Origin: Pseudomonadota bacterium
Lineage (GTDB): Bacteria > Pseudomonadota > Alphaproteobacteria > Azospirillales > Azospirillaceae
Direction: 5' to 3'
Length of the DNA: 21,883 nt
Assembly (NCBI GenBank): GCA_023412175.1
Contig: JAEYOB010000285.1
Location: 1-21,883, forward strand
Below the pieces are notes generated by a model, which had not been told where the DNA came from, ran no database searches, and saw nothing but the letters and a program-made list of their open reading frames with translations. Shown piece by piece: positions 1 to 7,531 of the stretch. A program made the position numbers and the translations under genes. The number at the start of each line of letters is the position of its first letter. Position 1 is the first letter of the stretch.

Positions 1-205
1 GCGCTTACCCATCCAGCTTGACCTGCGCCACCGGCAGAAATTGCCGCCTGAGGGAAAAAACGACCCTGGCATGCGCCTCCGCCGCCCTTTGCCCGCCCTG
101 CAAAACACGATAGTTTTGTTGCGTCCCGGATTTCGTGGCAAACTCGGCAGCGCAATGCCAAAGGACGGGGGTTGGCTGCGACGGCCAACCCGATGAGGAG
201 TTTTT

Positions 206-1567
206 ATGATGGTGTCTGATCGGGGCGTGGCCGCGGGCCGTCTGGCTGCGGCAAACGCCGCCCTGGCCGCCGGTGATTTGGACGAGGCCGTAACCGAGGC
301 CCGCCGGCTCGCCGAGAGCGGCGGCCCCGGCGAGCGGCAGCAGGCCTTGACCATTCTCGATTCCGTGATCGACGCCTCCGAGCATCATTGCGCGGCTTTG
401 ATGGCGCGCGGACGGCTGCGCGCCGAGACCGGGGATCGGATCGGTGCCATCAAGGATGCCGCGTCCGCCGTCACGGCAGCACCTCGCGACGCCGAGGCGA
501 ACACCCTGCTCTCCGAACAGATGGCGGCCGTGGGACGGCTCGACGAGGCGGCAATGTTCAGCTACGAGGCGCTGAAGGCCGAGCCGGGCGAGGTCGGCCG
601 TTACGTCCACCTCGCCGTGATGCTGCGTCGGCAGAAGTCCTTCGATGCGGCGGAAGAGTTGCTGCGCACCGCTGCGTCGCTGGCACCTCACGACCCCGAT
701 CCGGTGACCATGCACATGGACAGCCTGGTTCAGCTCCGCCGGATGCCGGAGGCCATCACCATAGGCCGGGCGGCCCGGCAGCGTTTTCCCAACGACGCCC
801 GGCTGTTGCGGAAGCTGGGGATCCTGCTCCAGTTGGCGGGGCATGATGCCGAAGCGCTCGCCGTGCTGCAGGATCTCCAACGCATCGCTCCGGCGGACGG
901 CTTCGCCAAGCACATGCTGGAGGCCGCCGCCGGCACCACCCCGGCCAAGGCGGATCCGGAATATGTGCGTCAGGTGTTCGAAGTGCTGGCACCGCGCTAC
1001 GACGACCTGATGCTTGAGACGCGGGGCTATCGTGCTCCGGCGCTCCTCGCGCAGGCCGTCAAGGCGCATACCGCAGGCCGCGATCTTCGCGTTCTCGAAC
1101 TGGGTTGCGGAACCGGGCTGTGCGGCTTGATGGTGCGTGACATGGCCGTCACGCTGAAGGGCATCGATCTTTCACCGGACATGGCGGACCTGGCCCTCGC
1201 GAGCCGGATCTACGATTCGGTGGACGTGGCGGACGCCGTGGCGGCGATGGCCGGTGATCCTGAGACCTACGACGTGGTGCTGGCGGGCGATACCCTGGCC
1301 TATTTCGGTGATTTGGCCCCCCTGCTGCATCAGGTGAAGGCAAGGCTGAAGCCCGGTGGCGTCTTCGCCTTTTCCGTGGAAGCCACTTCCGACGGAACCT
1401 CCTGCCGCCTCACCCCGTCCGGCACCTTCGCCCACAGCCGCAACGAGTTGGAGCGCCTTGCCGGCGCCGACGGCTTCAAGGTTCTGCAGATGGCGCCGGA
1501 AAGCCTGAAGCTGTTGAACGGCGAGCCCGTGCACGGCGTCATCGCCGTCCTGCAGTCGGCCGCGTGA
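206..1567 (+). CDS. TPR-repeat protein with C-terminal SAM-dependent methyltransferase
   Basis: A 453-residue protein. Residues 1 to about 235 are alanine- and leucine-rich helical repeats of the TPR type, a protein-binding scaffold. From about residue 250 comes a class I methyltransferase: a helical entry region with YDD, then the SAM-binding motif I VLELGCGTG at about residue 296, an acidic GIDLS strand end, a motif IV-like YDVVLAGDTL, and LKPGG. It should methylate a protein or small molecule bound by the TPR part; the substrate is not visible. GAGGAG at 195-200 supports ATG 206; the ATG at 209 is an equally possible start. The gene lies 18 bases before flbT in the same direction, so a shared transcript and a flagellar role are likely by context. 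Methyltransferase is confident, substrate unknown. Confidence 0.88.
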   Translation: MMVSDRGVAAGRLAAANAALAAGDLDEAVTEARRLAESGGPGERQQALTILDSVIDASEHHCAALMARGRLRAETGDRIGAIKDAASAVTAAPRDAEANTLLSEQMAAVGRLDEAAMFSYEALKAEPGEVGRYVHLAVMLRRQKSFDAAEELLRTAASLAPHDPDPVTMHMDSLVQLRRMPEAITIGRAARQRFPNDARLLRKLGILLQLAGHDAEALAVLQDLQRIAPADGFAKHMLEAAAGTTPAKADPEYVRQVFEVLAPRYDDLMLETRGYRAPALLAQAVKAHTAGRDLRVLELGCGTGLCGLMVRDMAVTLKGIDLSPDMADLALASRIYDSVDVADAVAAMAGDPETYDVVLAGDTLAYFGDLAPLLHQVKARLKPGGVFAFSVEATSDGTSCRLTPSGTFAHSRNELERLAGADGFKVLQMAPESLKLLNGEPVHGVIAVLQSAA

Positions 1568-1585
1568 TTTGGGAGTTCTTCTGGT

Positions 1586-2008
1586 ATGCCTTTGAAAGTC
1601 AACCTGCGCGCCGGTGAGCGGATCATCATCAACGGTGCGCTCATCAGCGCCGACAGCTCTATCGGGTTGACCATCCACAACAAAGTCACCCTCATGCTCG
1701 AGCGCCAGTTGATACGTCCGGACGAAGCGACGACACCGGCGCGGCGGATCTACTATGCGATTCAGAACGCCTACGTCGCCGATCCCGAGGAACATCCGAA
1801 CTGGCTCGACCAGGCAAATCGCTTCATCGACGATTACGCGGAGGCAACCACCAAGCCGCTGATCCGCAAGAAGGTCGCTGCGATCCGTCTGCATCTGGCG
1901 TCCAACGAGTACTACGCGGCCCTGCGTCTGGCGCGCGAGCTGTTTGCCCACGACGACAAGATGCTCGCGCTCGACGATTCGCCCCCCGATGCGTCGGCGG
2001 AGGACTGA
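1586..2008 (+). CDS. flbT: Flagellar biosynthesis regulator FlbT
   Basis: A 140-residue protein with the features of the FlbT family: an N-terminal beta-strand part with LRAGERIIINGALI, then TPARRIYYAIQNAY, and a helical C-terminal half ending in an acidic tail. In Caulobacter FlbT acts after transcription: it associates with the 5' leader of flagellin mRNA and lowers its stability until hook assembly is complete. That role is family knowledge; the target here is inferred. The length fits the family. It starts 18 bases after the TPR-methyltransferase and is probably co-transcribed with it. A FlaF gene, the usual antagonist, is not in the window. A second, more divergent FlbT-like gene lies at 5529. 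Confidence 0.93.
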   Translation: MPLKVNLRAGERIIINGALISADSSIGLTIHNKVTLMLERQLIRPDEATTPARRIYYAIQNAYVADPEEHPNWLDQANRFIDDYAEATTKPLIRKKVAAIRLHLASNEYYAALRLARELFAHDDKMLALDDSPPDASAED

Positions 2009-2220
2009 GGGCATACGGCAGCGGCCGAGCCGACCGCCCATCGGTTCCGGCCACCCGCCCTCTGCATGATCGCGGAATCTCCGGGAACCACAGACGAAGC
2101 GCCCCCCTTGGGATTGGCGCCCGACGCTGTTTGCCCACGCCCGCAGCCTGGATCTCGCCGCCTCAAGAACCTTGTGCCCGGCAGCTGGGTGGAGGCCATG
2201 CGGGCCTGAATGATGACGAT

Positions 2221-2245
2221 CTGGGGCGCGGCATGATGCCCCGCC
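2221..2245. terminator. Possible hairpin between convergent flbT and the DUF1217 gene
   Basis: GGGGC at 2223-2227 can pair with GCCCC at 2238-2242. An alternative pairing is GGCG/CGCC with a C-C mismatch and an inner GGC/GCC. The site lies in the 262-base gap between two converging genes, where a two-way terminator would be expected. There is no T-run on either side, so the call is weak. Confidence 0.3.
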
Positions 2246-2270
2246 ACGTGGGATGAAACGGCAACAGCGT

Positions 2271-3041
2271 TCAGATCAGGATGTTGATGCCGCTGGCTCC
2301 GCTGGAATTGCCATTGGCCGAGCCGAACAGCGACACCAGCCAATTGTTTCCCGCAGCCGTCTCGGTGTTGTTCATGTCGGTCTGGTTCAGGAACCGCTTG
2401 ATGAAAGTCTCGCGGAACTTCGGGTCGCTGAATTTCTTGACGTCGACACGGTCCGTGATCGCGCGGGCCTGGGTCTCCACGGGCTGGATCGCGATCTGCA
2501 ACGGAAGGCCCAGCGTCGACGTCACCACCTCGCGCAGGATCGGATCGCCGAGGATGCTGTAGGCATCGGTGGAGTTGCCGGCGTACTTCTCGAAGTAGCG
2601 GGCCTGGCGGACTGCCAGATTTTCCTCGCCGATCGAATCCTCGAACTTCGCCTTTTTGTAGGCGTTGATCAGGTCGGTCTGGGTGCCGGCGAGGTTCAGA
2701 CGGTTGAGGCCGCTCTCGCCCAGACGCAACGTTTCCGCCGCCTGCGCGTAGCGCTTGTCGGACAGCCGGTGCATCACGGCGTTCTTGTCGTCCACCTTCT
2801 CGGTCAGGATGCGCCGCATCTTGCCGGGATACTGTTCCTCCCCCGACAGGTTCAACGCCTTGGCCAGGAACGTGACCAGACGCGTGTCCTTGAACACGTC
2901 GTCCACGTCCTTCAGCTTGGCCACCGCCTTGTTGAAGTAGTCGATGTCCTTCTGGACATTGTTGGACTTCTCGAAGTTCTGCTCGAGTTTGGTGCCGTCG
3001 CGGACGTATTTCTGGTACGTCACCAATGACGAGAGAGCCAT
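2271..3041 (-). CDS. DUF1217 family protein, flagellar-associated
   Basis: A 256-residue, mostly helical protein that I recognise as DUF1217 from its N-terminal pattern: SLVTYQKYVRDG, then KDIDYFNKAV, DVDDVFKDTRLVTFLAKAL, and later VRQARYFEKYAG. Family members occur beside flagellar genes in alphaproteobacteria; no biochemical function is established to my knowledge. No signal peptide or membrane segment is visible, so it is probably cytosolic or exported by the flagellar apparatus. The ATG is preceded by a strong AGGAGGAG. It lies downstream of flgE on the same strand with a 122-base gap. No second sigma-54 site was found in that gap, so it may be read through from flgE or have its own weak promoter. 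Confidence 0.85.
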   Translation of the reverse strand: MALSSLVTYQKYVRDGTKLEQNFEKSNNVQKDIDYFNKAVAKLKDVDDVFKDTRLVTFLAKALNLSGEEQYPGKMRRILTEKVDDKNAVMHRLSDKRYAQAAETLRLGESGLNRLNLAGTQTDLINAYKKAKFEDSIGEENLAVRQARYFEKYAGNSTDAYSILGDPILREVVTSTLGLPLQIAIQPVETQARAITDRVDVKKFSDPKFRETFIKRFLNQTDMNNTETAAGNNWLVSLFGSANGNSSGASGINILI

Positions 3042-3163
3042 TTTGCACTCCTCCTACCCTGAAACTACCACCAAATTGCGGCCTGCACAATACGGGGCGC
3101 ACGGCGGGCGGAAGCGTTGCGGGACGGCGGCGGCTCTCGCACCGCCCCGCCCCCGCTAAGCTA

Positions 3164-5113
3164 TCAGCGCTTCATGCCCAGGGTTTCCTGCAGCATCTCG
3201 TCGGATGCACTCACCACCTTGGTATTGGCCGAGTAGGCGCGCTGGGTGACGATCATCTTCGTGAATTCCTGGGCGATGTCGACGTTGGATCCTTCCACCG
3301 AACTCACCGCCAGATTGGCGGCCCCATTGGCGCCCGCATCGTCGGCGCGGACGCCGCCCGCCTCGCGGGTCATCGCCAGGGCGTTGCCGGCCACCTTCTG
3401 CATAGCGTCCGGGTTGGTCACCTGGATCACCGGAACGCGCGCCAGGACACGGCTGCGGCCGTTGTCGTAGTTGGCGACCACGTCACCCGAGGCCTTGATC
3501 TCCAGGTTCTGGAACGCACCGCGGGTGAACCCGTCCTGGGTCTGGGTGTAGGTTTCCAGGTTGGTCCCGTCAAACTGCGTCAGCCCGGCGTCCTTCTCGC
3601 CGAACTTGCCGAGGTTGAGTTTGACCGTCTGCGGACCGTTGCCGTAGTTCACCACGAACTCGATGTAGGCGGCATCGCCGGAGTTCTGGCTCGGCGGTGT
3701 GGTTGCGGTACCGGAGCCCACGTTGGCGGTGTCCATCGACTTGAGATAGCCGCCGTCGAACTTCAGGTGCACGTGGGCCGGCATGGACCCCGCGGTTACC
3801 GTCGTCGTGGGCACGACGCTGGCGTTATCCGCCACCTTGGCCACCAGCTTCAGCCCGGCACCGCTGACCGACGCCGTGACAGGCGAGGTTCCGTCGGCGT
3901 TGATCTTTGCCGCGATGCGCTCGGCCAGCGTCTTGGCGTTGGCTTCCGTTCCGTCGGTGGTGTAGGTGATCGTCGGGGAGCCAGCCCAATCCACCGTGTA
4001 CACGTCACCTACGTTGCCAGCGGGCCCCCCCACGGGAAGATAGATTTCCTCCTTGATGCCCAGTACCGCATCAGGGACATTATTCCAACTGAAAGCCGCA
4101 GAGGGGTTGAGTCTAACGTCCATATCATGACCGTCAGTGTCGCCCCGAAGCGTGATGGTGCCGGCCGCAAAACTCGCACCGCCTGGAGCGGCATTGCTAT
4201 CCGATACCCGGCTCCACAACTGGTGCAATACATTGTCTGGGTTTGTTTCGTCTGCTTCCGACGCCTTGTAAGTGACCGTTTGATTGTTAATTGTCAGAGA
4301 ATACTCAGTGTTGGCAAAGACCTGTGCAGCGTTAATGGTGATGTCCGTTACCTGCTGAGTGGCTGGCGATCCATTGAGCGCAACGAACGGGGTCCCTATG
4401 GCCGTCAAGGGGTCGATGGAACTCGGCAAGGAGCCGCCGGTCACCGCCGACGTGCTGCCCGGAGCGTTGACGGACAGTCGCCAGTCGCCGGCGGCCTGCT
4501 GCCGCCAGTTCAACTGCAACTCACGCTCCACGCCGGTATCGTCGATGATCGTGATCGTCTGGGTGTCCAGATTCGCCTTGGTCGGCTTCATCGGCAGGTT
4601 GGCCGACAGGTCGATGTTCTGCGTCGCGGTCGGCGTATCGATCAACTGCTGGATGCGAATCGGCTCGATGTTGCCGCGGTTGACACCGCCGGCGGCGTCC
4701 AGGCCCCAGCCGTTCAGGTACATGCCGGCGGTGTTCCTCAGGTAACCGAAGCGGTCGAGCGAAAAGTCGCCGGCGCGGGTGTAATAGGGCGTGGACTGGA
4801 AATCGACCCCACCCGTATCCTCGGTGCCGCGGCTGACCTGGAAGAAGCCGTTGCCCGACAGCGCCATGTTGGTGGTGCTCTCGGTCTGCGTGATGTTGCC
4901 CTGGAGGCTGTTGGTGTAGGCCGGCTTGGCGCGCACACCGCCAGGGCTGTGCACATTGGCGTTGGACAGCGTCACGAGCTGCTGGAACGACGTCTCGACG
5001 CGCTTGTAGCCGATCGTCTGCGAATTGGCGATGTTGTCGGACAGGTTGCCCAGCGCACGAGCCTGCGCCGCAAGGCCCGTAACAGCGGTCGTCATCGATC
5101 CAAAGACGCTCAT
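3164..5113 (-). CDS. flgE: Flagellar hook protein FlgE, extended form
   Basis: A 649-residue hook protein that polymerises outside the cell into the joint between rod and filament. The N-terminus is typical: GSMTTAVTGL, then LGNLSDNIANSQTIGYKR at about residues 22-39. MALSGNGFFQV follows near residue 85, and the C-terminus has VEGSNVDIAQEFTKMIVTQRAYSANTKVV, the conserved rod/hook polymerisation helix. The start at ATG 5113 was chosen because the conserved N-terminus begins there and GGGGGTG precedes it; the frame stays open further upstream but without family similarity. It is much longer than enterobacterial FlgE (about 400 residues), with the extra mass in the surface domains. Around residues 255-350 base composition drops (24 G+C of 60 bases at 4261-4320), which suggests a variable or exchanged outer domain. 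It is read from a sigma-54-type promoter. Confidence 0.95.
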   Translation of the reverse strand: MSVFGSMTTAVTGLAAQARALGNLSDNIANSQTIGYKRVETSFQQLVTLSNANVHSPGGVRAKPAYTNSLQGNITQTESTTNMALSGNGFFQVSRGTEDTGGVDFQSTPYYTRAGDFSLDRFGYLRNTAGMYLNGWGLDAAGGVNRGNIEPIRIQQLIDTPTATQNIDLSANLPMKPTKANLDTQTITIIDDTGVERELQLNWRQQAAGDWRLSVNAPGSTSAVTGGSLPSSIDPLTAIGTPFVALNGSPATQQVTDITINAAQVFANTEYSLTINNQTVTYKASEADETNPDNVLHQLWSRVSDSNAAPGGASFAAGTITLRGDTDGHDMDVRLNPSAAFSWNNVPDAVLGIKEEIYLPVGGPAGNVGDVYTVDWAGSPTITYTTDGTEANAKTLAERIAAKINADGTSPVTASVSGAGLKLVAKVADNASVVPTTTVTAGSMPAHVHLKFDGGYLKSMDTANVGSGTATTPPSQNSGDAAYIEFVVNYGNGPQTVKLNLGKFGEKDAGLTQFDGTNLETYTQTQDGFTRGAFQNLEIKASGDVVANYDNGRSRVLARVPVIQVTNPDAMQKVAGNALAMTREAGGVRADDAGANGAANLAVSSVEGSNVDIAQEFTKMIVTQRAYSANTKVVSASDEMLQETLGMKR

Positions 5114-5172
5114 GGAACACCCCCGAGTAAAACGGCAGCCACGATCCCGTGGCGAATATCTGCTCCTCGAAC

Positions 5173-5188
5173 AGCAAGCCCCGTGCCA
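5173..5188 (-). promoter_or_regulatory. Sigma-54 promoter of flgE
   Basis: Read on the minus strand the site is TGGCACGGGGCTTGCT. This fits the sigma-54 consensus TGGCACG-N4-TTGC at every fixed position, with GG and GC at the required distance. It lies 59 bases before the flgE ATG, leaving a leader of roughly 50 bases. Sigma-54 control of hook and rod genes is known in alphaproteobacteria such as Caulobacter, where FlbD activates it. The activator is not in this window. Confidence 0.85.
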
Positions 5189-5460
5189 GCCAGCGTATCC
5201 CTTGGAAACCTTCAGGTTATGAAGGGTGGGCAGGAACTGCCGACCGGGCCGCGGGGGGCTTTGGCGGTCTTGGGGCGGCAACATTTACCCGGTGGTCGGA
5301 AATTCATGGCACAGTGCCGGCATGATGGACGGTCGCGCCCCGATCCTGCCGGCGCGGGAGATCGTCTACGCGACACCCGACCGCCCCGGCCCCGCGGCGG
5401 CATGGCAGAGCCTGCCGCACGAGCACCGCTGCGTCTGTAACCGCAGGCCGCTTTCCTATT

Positions 5461-5489
5461 TTGCTCCGTACGGCGATTGGGGATATATT
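5461..5489 (+). promoter_or_regulatory. Sigma-70-like promoter of the second flbT-like gene
   Basis: TTGCTC at 5461-5466 and TATATT at 5484-5489 are separated by 17 bases and lie 40 bases before the ATG at 5529. The spacing is ideal and both boxes are recognisable variants. The flbT-like gene therefore seems to have its own housekeeping-type promoter, unlike the neighbouring hook gene. Confidence 0.5.
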
Positions 5490-5528
5490 GCCAACGTCTC
5501 AATATCGATTGGATAGGGTCAGCGCACG

Positions 5529-5939
5529 ATGAAAGACATGGTGGATCTGAAACTCACGCCGGGTACCGTGGCTTTCGTGAACGGTGCGGCGATCATGCTG
5601 ACCCCCGAGGGGCAGCTCAGGGTTTCCGCGGGGGCACAGGTGCTGACGAGCAGCGATCTCCTGTCCAGCGATGCCGAGGCGGACACCCCGACGAAGAAAA
5701 TCTACTTCGTCCTCCAGTCCATGCTGCTGGATCCCGAGCACAACGACGTCTACCGGAAGGAACTGGACGACTTGCTGTGCGACCGCTCGGAAGCGTCTGA
5801 GCTTCCTCCGGTGCTGCGCAGCCTCGCGGTCATGCAGAACCTCGTCGAGCATGGCGAGATCCAGGCGGCGATGGAAGTCTGCCGCCGCCTCATCGACGTG
5901 GACAAGGCCATCGTCGAGACGTTCCCGGGCAAGGCCTGA
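5529..5939 (+). CDS. Second, divergent FlbT-like protein
   Basis: A 136-residue protein with the layout of FlbT: an N-terminal strand region LKLTPGTVAFVNGAAIML, then TPTKKIYFVLQSMLLDP (compare TPARRIYYAIQNAYVADP in the FlbT at 1586), and a helical second half. Overall identity to the first FlbT looks low, so this is an old paralogue, not a recent copy. Loss of the arginine/isoleucine-rich GERIIIN stretch of the other copy may mean different RNA or protein contacts. Start ATG 5529 has TAGGG about ten bases upstream; ATG 5538 is possible. A strong hairpin follows the gene. It probably acts in flagellin regulation, but function as an RNA-stability regulator is inference from the family. Confidence 0.8.
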   Translation: MKDMVDLKLTPGTVAFVNGAAIMLTPEGQLRVSAGAQVLTSSDLLSSDAEADTPTKKIYFVLQSMLLDPEHNDVYRKELDDLLCDRSEASELPPVLRSLAVMQNLVEHGEIQAAMEVCRRLIDVDKAIVETFPGKA

Positions 5940-6328
5940 GAAGCGGCTTCCTGAACGCTTGCCAGCGGCCGGCTCCGCGGAAGCGAATTGACCTCCCGCC
6001 ATCTTCCCGTGTCCTGAGCACAGGAAGATGGCCGCGGAGGAGTGGCATATAAATCAAAATCGGCCACCCATCCGCACCCAGCGGATCGGACCGGTGCATG
6101 TCGGCATGGGAAGGCCATTTCCATAGCTGCGCCCGCCCACTTGCGCCATGATGCCGGGCTTCGCCCCAGTGGCGCCGGGACGAATCGCCAAGCGGCCAGA
6201 ATCACCTACATCAACGACGAAGAACTGGCGCTGCCGATCGCGGCGGCACGGTTGCCGCCGGCGTTGGTGTGCCACCAACCGGCCATCACAGCAGCGCAGC
6301 CCCTTCCTCAGCAACGAGGGCAGCCACC
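5940..6328. other. Gene-poor stretch before the FMN reductase
   Basis: This 389-base stretch contains the hairpin at 5998-6032 and a short AT-rich patch near 6043-6062 (GGCATATAAATCAAAATCGG) that could hold a promoter element, though no matched -35/-10 pair is clear. Short open frames here show no family resemblance. Nothing else was seen. Confidence 0.5.
5998..6032 (+). terminator. Strong hairpin after the second flbT-like gene
   Basis: GCCATCTTCC at 5998-6007 pairs perfectly with GGAAGATGGC at 6023-6032. Inside, after one mismatch, GTG/CAC pair again. It starts 58 bases after the stop codon. No T-run follows, so it may act as a transcript end protector or pause site and not as a classical terminator. 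TCCTG/CAGGA inside could form a competing small stem. Confidence 0.55.
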
Positions 6329-6910
6329 ATGAACGCGCCTCAGCCATTCCGCCTTCTCGGCCTATCCGGCAGCATCCGCCGCAATTCCTACTGCACGGCC
6401 GTGCTCCAAACGCTCAGGGAGAATTTGGCCGGCAAGGCGGACCTGACCATCTTCCAACTGAACGACATCCCTCCCTACGACCCGGACCTCGACAGCGAAA
6501 ACACCCCGGTGTCCGCGGTGACCATGCGCGACGCCATTGGAGACAGCGACGGACTGATCGTCATCTCGCCGGAATACAACTACGGCATGTCCGGGGTTCT
6601 GAAGAACGCGCTCGACTGGGCATCCCGCCCGGCCATGCAGTCGCCGGTCAAGGGCAAGCCGATCCTCATCATGACGGCGTCCCCCGCCTTCACCGGAGGC
6701 GTGCGCGCCCAGCACGAAATGCGGGAAACCCTATCCGGGATGCTTGGGCGTGTCGTCGCCCGCCCGCAAGTGGTGATCGCCTCCGTGCACGAGAAGGTCC
6801 GCGACGGCCGCCTTGCGGACGCGGCGGTGCTGGCGTTCGCCCTGGCCGCCGTGGACGACCTGCTCGCGGAGATCCGCCTCCTTCGCAAGGCGCAGGATGC
6901 TACGGCGTAG
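6329..6910 (+). CDS. NADPH-dependent FMN reductase (SsuE/ChrR-type flavoprotein)
   Basis: A 193-residue flavodoxin-like oxidoreductase that should use NAD(P)H to reduce FMN, or quinones, chromate or azo compounds through bound FMN. The N-terminal strand and phosphate loop LLGLSGSIRRNSYCTAVL binds the FMN phosphate (GSxRxxS), and the family motif SPEYNYGMSGVLKNALDW follows at about residues 75-92. The length is normal for the family. ATG 6329 is chosen because GAGGG at 6316-6320 sits eight bases before it and the conserved first strand starts shortly after; the frame is open 60 bases further upstream without a ribosome site. It stands alone, with no partner monooxygenase beside it, so the physiological substrate cannot be read from context. 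Cytosolic. Confidence 0.92.
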   Translation: MNAPQPFRLLGLSGSIRRNSYCTAVLQTLRENLAGKADLTIFQLNDIPPYDPDLDSENTPVSAVTMRDAIGDSDGLIVISPEYNYGMSGVLKNALDWASRPAMQSPVKGKPILIMTASPAFTGGVRAQHEMRETLSGMLGRVVARPQVVIASVHEKVRDGRLADAAVLAFALAAVDDLLAEIRLLRKAQDATA

Positions 6911-6945
6911 CGGGGAGCGAGCACCGCCGTCGTGAGGAGAAGGCC

Positions 6946-7077
6946 ATGACAATGGGCACCGCCCCCCGGTCAGCGGGGCATGCCTCCGAAACGGGTGCGG
7001 CACAACCAAATCCAGTACAGCGCCCCGGCGCGGCACCATCAACTTCGCCGCCGGGAATGCCATCGGCAAGTTTGTAG
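6946..7077 (+). CDS. Possible 43-residue proline/alanine-rich small ORF
   Basis: ATG 6946 follows GGAGAAGG at 6936-6943 with tight spacing and lies 35 bases after the FMN reductase stop. The predicted peptide is rich in Pro, Ala, Ser and Gly, with no membrane segment and no recognised family. The ribosome site is the only real support. It may be a random open frame in GC-rich DNA. Confidence 0.25.
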   Translation: MTMGTAPRSAGHASETGAAQPNPVQRPGAAPSTSPPGMPSASL

Positions 7078-7091
7078 CCTCGAAGAACGCA

Positions 7092-7193
7092 GCTTCGGCG
7101 CGAAGCCGCCGTGCGGCCCCTTGGACCCCATACTTTTCCGTTTCTTGCGGAAAGCCCCTGACCGCACATCCTATCCGGAAGAGGGCTTCCGGA
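7092..7193. other. Cluster of three small hairpins upstream of the cysteine-rich ORF
   Basis: Three inverted repeats lie within 102 bases: GCTTCG/CGAAGC (7092-7097 with 7101-7106), TTTCCG/CGGAAA (7135-7140 with 7148-7153), and TCCGGAAG/CTTCCGGA (7174-7181 with 7186-7193, loop AGGG). They lie in the gap between 7077 and 7256. They could be terminators of the FMN reductase transcript or parts of a structured leader or small RNA for the ORF at 7256. None is followed by a T-run. Confidence 0.4.
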
Positions 7194-7255
7194 ATCGCTT
7201 TGAGCCGTAGGCGGGCCGGCCGCGTTCCCTCTCAGAGCACGGTACGGGGGCGAAC

Positions 7256-7498
7256 ATGATGAAGGATCCAAAGCAGATCGCCCGGGTGGCTCTGCAGTCA
7301 GCCCGGGTCAATGTGGACGTCTACGAAGCTTGCGGATTGATCACGCCGGAGTCCGCCGTCGGTCTGCGCTACAAGATTGCGGTTCAAGCGGGGGACGTGA
7401 ACGGCGACGACTGTCGGTTCCCGTCCTGTGATTGCTCCTGGCCCGATTGCTCGCGCCAGTGCCGGGAGCGAGCCTCCGAAACGGGACGGGAGACATGA
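7256..7498 (+). CDS. Small cysteine-rich hypothetical protein
   Basis: An 80-residue ORF. ATG 7256 (or 7259) is preceded by a GGGGG stretch at a normal ribosome-site distance. The first 45 residues are predicted helical (RVALQSARVNVDVYEACGLITPESAVGL). The second half has five cysteines in a 20-residue span, DCRFPSCDCSWPDCSRQC, with Trp and acidic residues; this looks able to bind zinc or another metal, or to form disulphides. I do not recognise a family. It stands alone, convergent with the RGS-domain gene, whose stop is 34 bases away. Real gene status is probable but unproven. Confidence 0.5.
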   Translation: MMKDPKQIARVALQSARVNVDVYEACGLITPESAVGLRYKIAVQAGDVNGDDCRFPSCDCSWPDCSRQCRERASETGRET

Positions 7499-7531
7499 GG
7501 CATCTCTGATCACGCCTCCCTGGAAAGCTCC

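Larger units (their letters stand above)
5114..5528. other. Divergent intergenic region between flgE and the second flbT-like gene
   Basis: A 415-base gap holding the sigma-54 promoter of flgE on one side and a sigma-70-like promoter for the rightward gene on the other. The stretch 5200-5440 is GC-rich with no clear gene. An open frame with an ATG near 5321 runs to 5516, but it has no recognisable family and overlaps the promoter at 5461-5489. I do not call it. Confidence 0.6.

Noticed and set aside
1..205. Search for a sigma-54 promoter before the TPR-methyltransferase
   Set aside because: TGGCA near 137 lacks the GC element at the needed spacing.
5..1069. Long minus-strand open frame opposite the TPR-methyltransferase
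   Set aside because: It lies antisense to a gene with clear TPR and methyltransferase motifs, shows no family of its own, and is explained by high GC content.
5321..5516. Possible small plus-strand gene between flgE and the second flbT-like gene
   Set aside because: No ribosome site, no known family, and its end covers the probable promoter of the next gene.
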